From an uncultured Collinsella sp. (GTDB taxonomy: Bacteria; Actinomycetota; Coriobacteriia; Coriobacteriales; Coriobacteriaceae), in the NCBI GenBank assembly GCA_958443265.1, contig CAUCKA010000005.1, positions 62,001-126,000 on the forward strand: 64,000 nucleotides of DNA, in the 5' to 3' direction. Of the stretch, positions 25,036-32,357 are shown piece after piece. A model generated the notes under the pieces. That model ran no database searches. It was not told the origin of the DNA and saw only the letters and a list, made by a program, of their open reading frames with translations. A program made the position numbers and the translations under genes. The stretch's first letter is position 1. Each line of letters starts with the position of its first letter.

Positions 25036-26517
25036 ATGCGCCAGGGTTTCGACAACGCGAAGTATATCGAGCTGCAGGCTGCTCACATTAAGGAGCGCAT
25101 CTCGCAGTTTGGTGGCAAGCTCTATTTGGAGTTTGGCGGTAAGCTGTTCGATGACTATCATGCGAGCCGCGTGCTACCGGGTTTTGAACCGGACAGCAAG
25201 TTCCGCATGCTCAAGAGCATCGCCGACGATGTCGAGGTTATCATCGCGATCAACGCGAACCACATCGAGAAAAACAAGGCTCGTGGTGACCTTGGTATTA
25301 CCTATGACGAGGATGTGCTGCGCCTGGTTGACCTGTTCCGCGGCAACGGCTTTGCCGTCGCGGCTGTGGTCATCACCCAGTACGCCGGCCAGCCTGCTGC
25401 CGATGTGTTCCGCAACCGCCTGAACGCGCTCGGTATTCCCGCCAAGCTGCACTATCCCATCGAGGGGTATCCGCACGATGTCGATCTGATCGTGTCCGAC
25501 GATGGCTACGGCAAGAACGAGTTTGTCGAGACCACGCGTCCACTCGTTGTCGTGACGGCACCCGGCCCTGGCTCGGGCAAGCTTGCCACCTGCCTGTCTC
25601 AGCTCTATCACGAGCACAAGCACGGTACCGCCGCCGGCTATGCCAAATTCGAGACCTTCCCGGTTTGGAATCTGCCCCTTACGCATCCGGTCAATATTGC
25701 CTACGAGGCCGCCACGGCTGACCTCGACGATGCCAATATCATCGATTCGTTCCACCTTGAGGCCTACAACAAGACCACGGTCAACTACAACCGCGACGTC
25801 GAGGCCTTCCCGGTAGTCCGTGCCCTGATGGAAAAGATCCTGGGCAAGAGCCCCTACCAGAGCCCTACGGACATGGGCGTCAATATGGTTGGCTTTGCCA
25901 TCACCGATGACGATGCCTGCCGCGACGCTTCCAAGATGGAGATCGTCCGCCGCTACTTTACCGCGGTCGAAAATGTGCGCCGTACCGGCGTGGGCGATGA
26001 GCAAGTCGACCGTCTCAAGATTATTATGAAGAAAGCCGGCATCGATAAGAACTACTCACCGGCACGCTCGGCGGCCCTCACCAGGGAGCAGCTGACGGGT
26101 GGTCCCGTGGGTGCCATGGTCATGCCCGATGGCTCCGTGGTGACTGGTAAGACCTCCACGCGCCTGGGCGCCGCAAGTTCGCTCATTATGAACGCCCTCA
26201 AGCATGTCTCGGGCGTCGACCTTGAGCTCGAGGTCATTAGCGATGAGGCGATCGAGCCCATCAGCAAGCTCAAGACGCATTTCCTGGGTAGCAAAAACCC
26301 GCGCCTCCACACCGACGAGACGCTTATGGCGCTGTCGATCACCTCGGCCACGAGTGAGACGGCCGCTCGCGTCCTTTCGGGCCTGGAGCAGTTGCGCGGT
26401 TGCGATGCCTTCTTTAGCGTGATCATCTCGCCGACGGACGAGACGGTACTGCGCAAACTGGGTATCAACGTGTGCTGCGAGCCCAAGTTTGAGCGCCGCG
26501 GTTTCTTCCACCGCTAA
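25036..26517 (+). CDS. DUF1846 domain-containing protein
   Basis: This 493-residue protein has the usual length of the DUF1846 family, found in anaerobic Firmicutes and Actinobacteria; its function is not established. It begins RQGFDNAKYIELQAAHIKERI and contains LYLEFGGKLFDDYHASRVLPGF. Later blocks are VVVTAPGPGSGKLATCLSQLYHE, which looks like a nucleotide-binding P-loop (PGPGSGK), NYNRDVEAFP, SPTDMGVNMVGF and DGSVVTGKTS. I place the start at ATG 25036 behind GGACGGGAG; ATG 25012 would add eight residues. It stands alone between a promoter-like box and a strong terminator. A soluble cytoplasmic enzyme is likely. Confidence 0.9.
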   Translation: MRQGFDNAKYIELQAAHIKERISQFGGKLYLEFGGKLFDDYHASRVLPGFEPDSKFRMLKSIADDVEVIIAINANHIEKNKARGDLGITYDEDVLRLVDLFRGNGFAVAAVVITQYAGQPAADVFRNRLNALGIPAKLHYPIEGYPHDVDLIVSDDGYGKNEFVETTRPLVVVTAPGPGSGKLATCLSQLYHEHKHGTAAGYAKFETFPVWNLPLTHPVNIAYEAATADLDDANIIDSFHLEAYNKTTVNYNRDVEAFPVVRALMEKILGKSPYQSPTDMGVNMVGFAITDDDACRDASKMEIVRRYFTAVENVRRTGVGDEQVDRLKIIMKKAGIDKNYSPARSAALTREQLTGGPVGAMVMPDGSVVTGKTSTRLGAASSLIMNALKHVSGVDLELEVISDEAIEPISKLKTHFLGSKNPRLHTDETLMALSITSATSETAARVLSGLEQLRGCDAFFSVIISPTDETVLRKLGINVCCEPKFERRGFFHR

Positions 26518-26551
26518 GTTTGAAGCACCGCGGTAATTGCATTGCATTTTG

Positions 26552-26584
26552 GCCGTATCGGGTTAGCGCCCGGTACGGCTTTTT
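26552..26584 (+). terminator. Terminator after the DUF1846 gene
   Basis: GCCGTATCGGG pairs with CCCGGTACGGC (with wobble pairs) around a short loop and is followed by TTTTT. It lies about 35 bp past the stop codon. Confidence 0.88.
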
Positions 26585-26773
26585 GATCAATAAAGCGCCT
26601 ATTTCGGCGAAAAATAGCCGTTTACCTGCCTAGAAACAATTTGAGCGGTATACAATAACCGTAACTGTTTCATCCTTAGCGGGATGCCGCATGATGGATA
26701 TTACCTGCCATCGTGAGGTGTGTCGGTCGCGCACGGCGCGTTAGATGCTCGTGCTCGGTTTGAGGAGGCTGCT

Positions 26774-27112
26774 ATGGCGGGCAAGGGTCGTGCGAGTGTC
26801 AACGATATGAAGCGTGTCGAGGTGCTGGTGTTGATGGAGATCGACCGGCAAACCGAAGACAATGGCGGGCCGTATGGTTTCTCGCGCAAAACGCTTGCCG
26901 AGCGCGTGGGGGTTTCGCCGTATCGTGCCCGCGCCGCAATCGATCGCTTGGATTCCGAAGGCATGATTGATGTCGTCTCGCGTTATAGCGACGACGGCGG
27001 TCAGCTTGCAAATGGCATTTGCCTCACCGAACGTGGCGAGTGGTATCTTGAGGGCGTCCGTACCGGCATGCTCGTTCAAGAAATGCTTGAGGACGAGGTT
27101 GCTGATCGATAG
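26774..27112 (+). CDS. Small winged-helix DNA-binding protein
   Basis: This 112-residue protein has a helix-turn-helix of the winged type: VEVLVLMEIDRQTEDNGGPYGFSRKTLAERVGVSPYRARAAIDRLDSEGMIDVVSRY, then a wing and LTERGEWYLEGVRTGM. It resembles MarR/GntR-like single-domain regulators, but I cannot place it in a named subfamily. The start at ATG 26774 follows GAGGAGG; upstream in-frame ATG 26720 has no such box. It lies between the DUF1846 gene and pyrG, each with its own terminator, so its target is not evident from position. No ligand-binding domain is present. Confidence 0.75.
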   Translation: MAGKGRASVNDMKRVEVLVLMEIDRQTEDNGGPYGFSRKTLAERVGVSPYRARAAIDRLDSEGMIDVVSRYSDDGGQLANGICLTERGEWYLEGVRTGMLVQEMLEDEVADR

Positions 27113-27136
27113 CAGCATGTAACCCTTGCCATAGCG

Positions 27137-27166
27137 ACGCCGTCTGGGAAACCGGGCGGCGTTTTG
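27137..27166 (+). terminator. Terminator after the winged-helix gene
   Basis: ACGCCGTCTGG pairs with CCGGGCGGCGT (wobble pairs included), followed by TTTTG, 25 bp after the stop codon. Confidence 0.88.
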
Positions 27167-27290
27167 TTTCAAGATTGAGAAATGCAATCGCACGCGAGAA
27201 AAATTGCGAACGGTCCGCGGCGCGAGTATTACAATGAAGACCCGTAAGATGTGGATAAACAACTTCTACGGGAAGCGCAGGTAACTCAAT

Positions 27291-28952
27291 ATGACCAAGC
27301 ATGTGTTCGTAACCGGTGGCGTGGTTTCGTCCCTGGGCAAGGGTATCACCGCGGCCTCGCTGGGCCGTCTGCTCAAGTCGCGTGGCTACAAAGTGACGAT
27401 GCAGAAGGCCGACCCGTATCTGAACGTCGACCCCGGTACCATGAGCCCGTTCCAGCATGGTGAGGTCTTCGTTACCGAGGACGGTTACGAGTCCGACCTG
27501 GACCTGGGTCATTACGAGCGCTTTATTGATGAGAACCTGACCCGCGATTCCAACTTTACGACTGGTGCCATCTACAAAAGCCTAATCGCCCGTGAGCGTC
27601 GCGGCGACTTTTTGGGCGGTACCGTGCAGGTGATTCCCCACGTCACCAATGCCATTAAGGACAAGTTCCGCCGCATCGAGGAGCAGACCGGCTCCGATGT
27701 AGTCATCACCGAGCTGGGCGGCACGATCGGCGACATCGAGTCCCAACCGTTTGTCGAGGCCATCCGTCAGTACCGCAAGGAGGCCGGCCCCGAGAACGTC
27801 TGCTACATCCACGTGTCGCTCGTTCCCTATATCGCCGCCGCCCACGAGGTCAAGACCAAGCCCACGCAGCATTCCGTCAAGGAGCTCCGCAGCTTTGGCA
27901 TCCAGCCCGACATCATCGTGCTGCGCTCCGACCACCATATCGATGACGCTATCCGCGGAAAGATCGCAAGCTTCTGCGACGTCGACACCGATTGTGTCTT
28001 TACCAACGAGGACTGCGCGAGCATTTACGATGTTCCGCAGCTGCTTGCCGAGCAGGACTTTGACCTGCGCATTTGCGAGCGCCTGGGTCTGGACCCGCGT
28101 GAGCGCGACATGAGCGAGTGGAACGAGTTCCTGCGCAAACAGAATCACGCCAACCATCACGCCGACAAGGTGAAGATCGCCGTCGTGGGCAAGTACACGC
28201 AGCTGCCCGATGCGTACCTGTCGGTTATCGAGGCCCTGCACCATGCGGGCGTCTTCTACGATCGCCATGTGGACGTCCAGCTAGTCGACGGCGAGAGCCT
28301 CGATGAGCAGAATGTCTCCGAGGTTCTAGGCGACGCCTCGGGCATCCTGGTCCCCGGCGGCTTTGGCAAGCGCGCCCTGGAGGGCAAGATCCTCGCGGCC
28401 GAGTTTGCCCGTGAGCACAAGATTCCGTATCTGGGCATTTGCCTGGGTATGCAGGTGGCCGTGTGCGAGTTCGCCCGCAATGTCGTCGGCCTTGCCGGCG
28501 CCAGCTCCTCCGAGTTCGATCCGGATGGCCCGTATAGCGTCATCGACCTGATGAGCTCGCAGGAGGACGTGACTGAGAAGGGCGGCACCATGCGTCTGGG
28601 TGCCTATCCGTGCAAGCTTGCTGCCGATACCCTCGCTCGCGAGGCATATGGCGAGGAACTCGTCTACGAGCGTCACCGTCACCGCTTTGAGTTCAACAAC
28701 GCCTTCCGCGACCAGCTCGAGGACGCCGGTTTGGTTATCTCGGGTCTGTCGCCTGACGAGCGCCTGGTCGAGATGGTCGAGCTGCCGCGCGACGTGCATC
28801 CGTGGTATGTGGCAACCCAGGCTCATCCCGAGTTCAAGAGCCGTCCGACCAACCCGCAGCCGCTGTTCCGCGAGTTCGTACGCGCTTCGATTGGCCAGCA
28901 CGAGGGTGTCGACCGTCTGCAGGTGACGCCCATGAACCTCGCTACGGACTAA
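27291..28952 (+). CDS. pyrG: CTP synthase
   Basis: CTP synthase aminates UTP to CTP with glutamine and ATP. The 553-residue protein has the synthetase domain first: TKHVFVTGGVVSSLGKGITAASLG with the P-loop, QKADPYLNVDPGTMSPFQHGEVFVTEDG, and ELGGTIGDIESQPF. The class I glutamine amidotransferase domain follows: GILVPGGFGKRALEGK, the nucleophile cysteine in YLGICLGMQ, and the His/Glu pair in QAHPEFKSRP. The length is typical. xerD follows only 2 bp after the stop codon, an unusual partner but clearly one transcription unit. The upstream region has TATTACAATG-like bases at about 27227. Confidence 0.97.
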   Translation: MTKHVFVTGGVVSSLGKGITAASLGRLLKSRGYKVTMQKADPYLNVDPGTMSPFQHGEVFVTEDGYESDLDLGHYERFIDENLTRDSNFTTGAIYKSLIARERRGDFLGGTVQVIPHVTNAIKDKFRRIEEQTGSDVVITELGGTIGDIESQPFVEAIRQYRKEAGPENVCYIHVSLVPYIAAAHEVKTKPTQHSVKELRSFGIQPDIIVLRSDHHIDDAIRGKIASFCDVDTDCVFTNEDCASIYDVPQLLAEQDFDLRICERLGLDPRERDMSEWNEFLRKQNHANHHADKVKIAVVGKYTQLPDAYLSVIEALHHAGVFYDRHVDVQLVDGESLDEQNVSEVLGDASGILVPGGFGKRALEGKILAAEFAREHKIPYLGICLGMQVAVCEFARNVVGLAGASSSEFDPDGPYSVIDLMSSQEDVTEKGGTMRLGAYPCKLAADTLAREAYGEELVYERHRHRFEFNNAFRDQLEDAGLVISGLSPDERLVEMVELPRDVHPWYVATQAHPEFKSRPTNPQPLFREFVRASIGQHEGVDRLQVTPMNLATD

Positions 28953-28954
28953 GG

Positions 28955-29896
28955 GTGCCGGCGAATAAGGAACATACCGAAGCTACTCCCTCGTCGCTCG
29001 CCGTGGCGGCGGGGGAGTATCTCGATTACCTCGCGGTCGAGCGGGGCTTGGCGCGCAACACGATTGCGGCCTATCGTCGTGACCTGACGACGTACTGCGC
29101 CTATCTGGAACGGGCGGGTATTGTGTCTTTTGAAGAGGTGACCCGTCAGATCGTGGAGGGCTTTGTCGCCGATCGCCGCGACGGAGGCTATTCCGACGCC
29201 TCGGTGGAGCGTGCGCTTGCTGCCGTGAAGGGCCTGCATGCCTTTTTGGTGCGCGATGGGGCCGTGGCCCAAAACCCGACGGCGGCGTTGCGCCCGCCTA
29301 AAAAGGCTGAGCGTTTGCCGGAGTATCTATCGGTGGAGGATGTCTCGGCACTGCTCGATCAAGACTTTCCCGAGGGCGAGATGGGACTGCGCGACCATGC
29401 CATCTTGGAAGTGCTCTACGGATGCGGTTTGCGTGTGAGTGAGCTGGTTGGGCTCGATGTGGGCGATATCCATATTGACGATGGCTTTGTACTCGTTCGC
29501 GGTAAGGGCTCAAAGGAACGCCTCTCCCCACTGGTGGGAAGCGCGGCGCGAGCTCTGACGCTCTATGTAACTGAGGGACGTTCTCGCTTGGCGGCCCATG
29601 CCCGCGGAACCGAGACCTCGGCGGTCTTTTTAAATAAGAACGGACGTCGCCTGTCGCGCCAGGCCGTGCATGCGATATGCGAGCGGTATGGGCGTCAGGT
29701 GGGGCTGGTGGGGCTCCATCCCCATACCTTGCGCCACTCCTTTGCCACCCACATGCTCGCGGGCGGTGCCGACCTGCGTGTGCTGCAGGAGATTTTGGGC
29801 CATGCGGATATTTCGACCACGCAGGTCTACACGCATGTCGACCGAACGCAACTGACCGAGGTCTATCTGGCGGCGCATCCGCTAGCACATCGCTAG
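28955..29896 (+). CDS. xerD: Tyrosine recombinase XerD/XerC-type
   Basis: This 313-residue site-specific recombinase has an N-terminal SAM-like core-binding domain (EYLDYLAVERGLARNTIAAYRRDLTTY) and the catalytic domain with all expected residues. These are Arg in YGCGLRVSELVGL, Lys in RGKGSKERL, HTLRH in HPHTLRHSFATHML, His in LGHADISTTQ and the nucleophile Tyr in QVYTHV. The start is GTG 28955, just after the pyrG stop; the frame stays open upstream inside pyrG but that part overlaps pyrG out of frame. The size and continuous motifs suggest the housekeeping recombinase that resolves chromosome dimers rather than an integrase. XerC versus XerD cannot be decided. Confidence 0.9.
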   Translation: MPANKEHTEATPSSLAVAAGEYLDYLAVERGLARNTIAAYRRDLTTYCAYLERAGIVSFEEVTRQIVEGFVADRRDGGYSDASVERALAAVKGLHAFLVRDGAVAQNPTAALRPPKKAERLPEYLSVEDVSALLDQDFPEGEMGLRDHAILEVLYGCGLRVSELVGLDVGDIHIDDGFVLVRGKGSKERLSPLVGSAARALTLYVTEGRSRLAAHARGTETSAVFLNKNGRRLSRQAVHAICERYGRQVGLVGLHPHTLRHSFATHMLAGGADLRVLQEILGHADISTTQVYTHVDRTQLTEVYLAAHPLAHR

Positions 29897-29931
29897 CACC
29901 TCGCTGACCTGCATATTTATAAATACTAAAG

Positions 29932-29999
29932 GGGACGGGCCCCAGATTGCCGAGACGCACTTTTGCGCGCATGGGCAATCTGGGGCTCGTCCCATTTTT
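29932..29999. terminator. Long palindrome element E / terminator after xerD
   Basis: GGGACGGGCCCCAGATTGCC (29932-29951) pairs with 29974-29993 with one wobble pair and encloses a small GCGC-rich loop. TTTTT follows at 29995-29999. The stem begins with GGGGACGGGCCCC after AAA, like the loop of the hairpin at 60117-60155 (GGGGACAGGCACC). It should terminate transcription from xerD. Confidence 0.8.
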
Positions 30000-30034
30000 C
30001 GCTAGACACCGACGCGGCGGTGGGCCGTGTGCAC

Positions 30035-30358
30035 CGTGGGTGGGGGAGTTTGGGGGCGATGTGAACGGCGTGTAAAGGGACGTAAAAATCGCCTCAAGGT
30101 CAACTTGAAGGTTGAGGTTCGCGGGCGTGGTTCTACAGGTGGCATCCCGCCTTTGCTGCAAACACAACATATTGTGTTTTCGAACATATGCTCGGGGGTG
30201 TTTTACAACATATTGGGGGTGGAATGGTGGGGAGGGGTGGGGGAAGGGGTGGGGAAAGGTGTTGAAAAATGGGGCGGTTCCCCATATTATTGATGACGTC
30301 GACAGGCGGGGTGGTTCCCCGCGTACGTGCCATCTGAGTAACCGAGGGGAGGGCGCAC
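30035..30358 (+). promoter_or_regulatory. Repeat-rich control region upstream of mraZ
   Basis: The 462-base gap between xerD and mraZ has no gene. It contains a palindrome AACACAA CATA TTGTGTT (30161-30178) and the direct repeat ACAACATATTG at 30164 and 30205. A run of TGGGG boxes lies at about 30214, 30228, 30238 and 30250. Two copies of GGGGYGGTTCCCC occur at 30271-30283 and 30308-30320. MraZ proteins bind tandem TGGG-type boxes ahead of their own gene, so the TGGGG run is a likely autoregulatory site. The other repeats have no known protein. Confidence 0.6.
30262..30290 (+). promoter_or_regulatory. Promoter of the division and wall cluster
   Basis: TTGAAA (30262-30267) and TATTAT (30285-30290) are separated by exactly 17 bp. 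A palindrome (ATGGGG CGGTT CCCCAT) fills the spacer, so a repressor bound there would block polymerase. The predicted start point lies about 60 bp before the mraZ ATG. Confidence 0.65.
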
Positions 30359-30793
30359 ATGGGAATGACTGGTGCATACGAGCGCAATCTCGATGCAAAA
30401 GGTCGTCTGTCCCTGCCTGCACCCCTTCGCGAGGAGCTTGGTGAGCACGTTCGCGTGTTCAAAGCCCTGGATGTCGATGCTCTGTACGTGTTCTCTGCCG
30501 AGGCCTTCGATAAGTGGGTCGAAGGACTCTTCGCGGGTCGTGAGGGCCACGAGGGTTTTAACCCGCGTGATATCAACGACCAGAAGCTCATGAGGGCGAT
30601 CAACAAGCGCACCACGTCGATGGATGTGGACAGCGCCGGTCGTATCGGTCTTTCTGAGTCTCTCCGCAAGCAGGCGAACCTCGACCGCGAGGTCACGGTT
30701 GTGGGTAACTACGACCACCTTGAGGTTTGGGACCGCGCCGCGGCCGATGAGGACGATGACGACGAGGCTCTGCTGGACCTCTTCTTCTCGTAA
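30359..30793 (+). CDS. mraZ: Transcriptional regulator MraZ
   Basis: MraZ is a DNA-binding protein of the AbrB fold that controls the division and wall cluster it heads. The 144-residue protein has the two half-site repeats with the DxxxR signatures DAKGRLSLP (near residue 12) and DSAGRIGLS (near residue 88). It ends in an acidic stretch (AADEDDDDE). GAGGGGAGGG precedes ATG 30359. Candidate TGGGG binding boxes lie 100-145 bp upstream. rsmH follows 20 bp downstream. Confidence 0.96.
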   Translation: MGMTGAYERNLDAKGRLSLPAPLREELGEHVRVFKALDVDALYVFSAEAFDKWVEGLFAGREGHEGFNPRDINDQKLMRAINKRTTSMDVDSAGRIGLSESLRKQANLDREVTVVGNYDHLEVWDRAAADEDDDDEALLDLFFS

Positions 30794-30813
30794 GGGCAAG
30801 GCACGAGTAACGG

Positions 30814-31779
30814 ATGGAGCGTGGGATCTTGACACAAGAATATCGGCATGAACCTGTCATGCTCGGCGAAGTGCTTGAGTCGCTGCAGCTAAAGAGCGGC
30901 TCCGTTGTTTGCGATTGCACCCTTGGCGGTGCCGGTCATTCGGTAAAGATGGCCGCACAGGTGGGGGAGACGGGCCGTTTGCTCGGCGTCGATCAGGACG
31001 ACATGGCCCTCGAGGCCGCTGGCGCCCGTCTGGACCGCGAGGTTCCCGGCGTTCCGCACCAGCTGCTGAAGGGCAACTTCGGCGACTTGGACGAGCTGCT
31101 TTGCTCGGCCGAGGTGCCCGGGGTCGATGGCTTCCTGTTCGATTTGGGCGTTTCGTCACCGCAACTCGATATCCCTGGCAGGGGCTTTTCGTATAACGAG
31201 GACGCCCCATTGGACATGCGGATGGATCCGGGCAATAACACCTTAAACGCAGCTGAGGTCATCAACACCTATAACGAACACGACCTCGCCCGGATTCTAC
31301 GCGTCTACGGCGAAGAGAAGTTCGCCTCGCAGATCGCGCGCGAGATCGTGCGCCGCCGCGAGCAAGAACCGATCGAAACCACCGGCCAATTTGTCGAGAT
31401 CATCAAGGCGGGTATCCCAGCTGCCGCTCGTCGGCATGGTGGACACCCGGCCAAGAAAAGTTTCCAGGCCATTCGCATCGAGGTCAATCACGAGCTCGAT
31501 GTGCTCGAACGAGGGCTTGATGCCGCCACCAGGTGGCTCAACCCGGGCGGACGTATCTGCGTCATCTCGTATCACTCGCTCGAGGACCGTATCGTAAAGA
31601 ACCACTTTAAGGAGATGAGCCAGGGGTGCACGTGTCCGCCGGAGATTCCGGGGTGCGTGTGCGGCAACGTGCCGATACTCAAGGTCATCACCCGCAAACC
31701 CCTGGTTGCCCAGCCTGATGAGGTTGAGCGCAACCCTCGGGCGAGATCAGCCAAAATCCGCGTGGCGCAGCGTCTGTAG
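30814..31779 (+). CDS. rsmH: 16S rRNA (cytosine-1402-N4)-methyltransferase
   Basis: RsmH methylates C1402 in the decoding centre of 16S rRNA using SAM. The 321-residue protein shows HEPVMLGEVLE, the SAM site DCTLGGAGHS, FDLGVSSPQLD, GRGFSYNEDAPLDMRMD, the insertion region GGHPAKKSFQAIRIEVN and VISYHSLEDRIVKNHF. I use ATG 30814; TTG 30829 is another possible start, since neither has a strong ribosome-binding site. It lies between mraZ and ftsL, the standard order. Confidence 0.96.
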   Translation: MERGILTQEYRHEPVMLGEVLESLQLKSGSVVCDCTLGGAGHSVKMAAQVGETGRLLGVDQDDMALEAAGARLDREVPGVPHQLLKGNFGDLDELLCSAEVPGVDGFLFDLGVSSPQLDIPGRGFSYNEDAPLDMRMDPGNNTLNAAEVINTYNEHDLARILRVYGEEKFASQIAREIVRRREQEPIETTGQFVEIIKAGIPAAARRHGGHPAKKSFQAIRIEVNHELDVLERGLDAATRWLNPGGRICVISYHSLEDRIVKNHFKEMSQGCTCPPEIPGCVCGNVPILKVITRKPLVAQPDEVERNPRARSAKIRVAQRL

Positions 31780-31869
31780 GCGCGACCGCGCGATATTGGA
31801 CCTCCCGCTCGCACCATAAACGAAGCTTAAACACACTACCAACGTACTCGGGATGGGAGGCGGCATATC

Positions 31870-32340
31870 ATGGGCTACAACACTTCAAGCGCAGCACTCG
31901 CCTATGATATGAACGCCATGCCCGCCTATCGTGAGACGCCGCAGGCCCCCGTTGCTCCCCGTGAGCAGCGCACGCCGCGCTTTGATGTCTACACGGGCGC
32001 GGGCCGTCAGGCAAACCAGGCGGTAAGCCCGGTTTTCATGAGCGTTCTTAAAACGTTTTGCATCATTGCGGCTATCTTCATGACGATCGGCGTCGCCCGC
32101 GTGGCGCTCGCCGGCGTTACGGCCCAGGTGCTCAACAGCAACGCCGAGCTTACCAACACGCTCGAAAAGGCGACCGATGAGAGCTCCGACCTAGAGGTCA
32201 TGCATTCGGTCTATGGCGCCGACACGCGCATTCGCGACCTTGCGGGCGCTTATGGCATGGTGGAGCCCAGCGAGAGCGTTACACTTGACTTTACGCAGGA
32301 TGCAGCCGCGGGCGCCAACGCGACCGCGGCCGCTCAATAG
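31870..32340 (+). CDS. ftsL: FtsL-like bitopic division protein
   Basis: This 156-residue protein has a cytoplasmic N-terminus of about 55 residues, one transmembrane segment (VFMSVLKTFCIIAAIFMTIG) and an external part starting with a heptad-like stretch (AQVLNSNAELTNTLEKATDESSDLE). This is the plan of FtsL, which bridges FtsQ/FtsB with FtsI and FtsW in the divisome. Sequence similarity within this family is always low; the call rests on topology, size and its place between rsmH and ftsI. A GGGAGGCGG box precedes the ATG. Confidence 0.78.
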   Translation: MGYNTSSAALAYDMNAMPAYRETPQAPVAPREQRTPRFDVYTGAGRQANQAVSPVFMSVLKTFCIIAAIFMTIGVARVALAGVTAQVLNSNAELTNTLEKATDESSDLEVMHSVYGADTRIRDLAGAYGMVEPSESVTLDFTQDAAAGANATAAAQ

Positions 32341-32357
32341 CAAGACGGTAGCTGAGT

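Noticed and set aside
28955..29896. XerD-like recombinase as the integrase of a mobile element
   Set aside because: It is fused into the pyrG transcription unit, has normal composition, and no attachment sites or element genes are nearby. Housekeeping Xer recombinase is the simpler reading.
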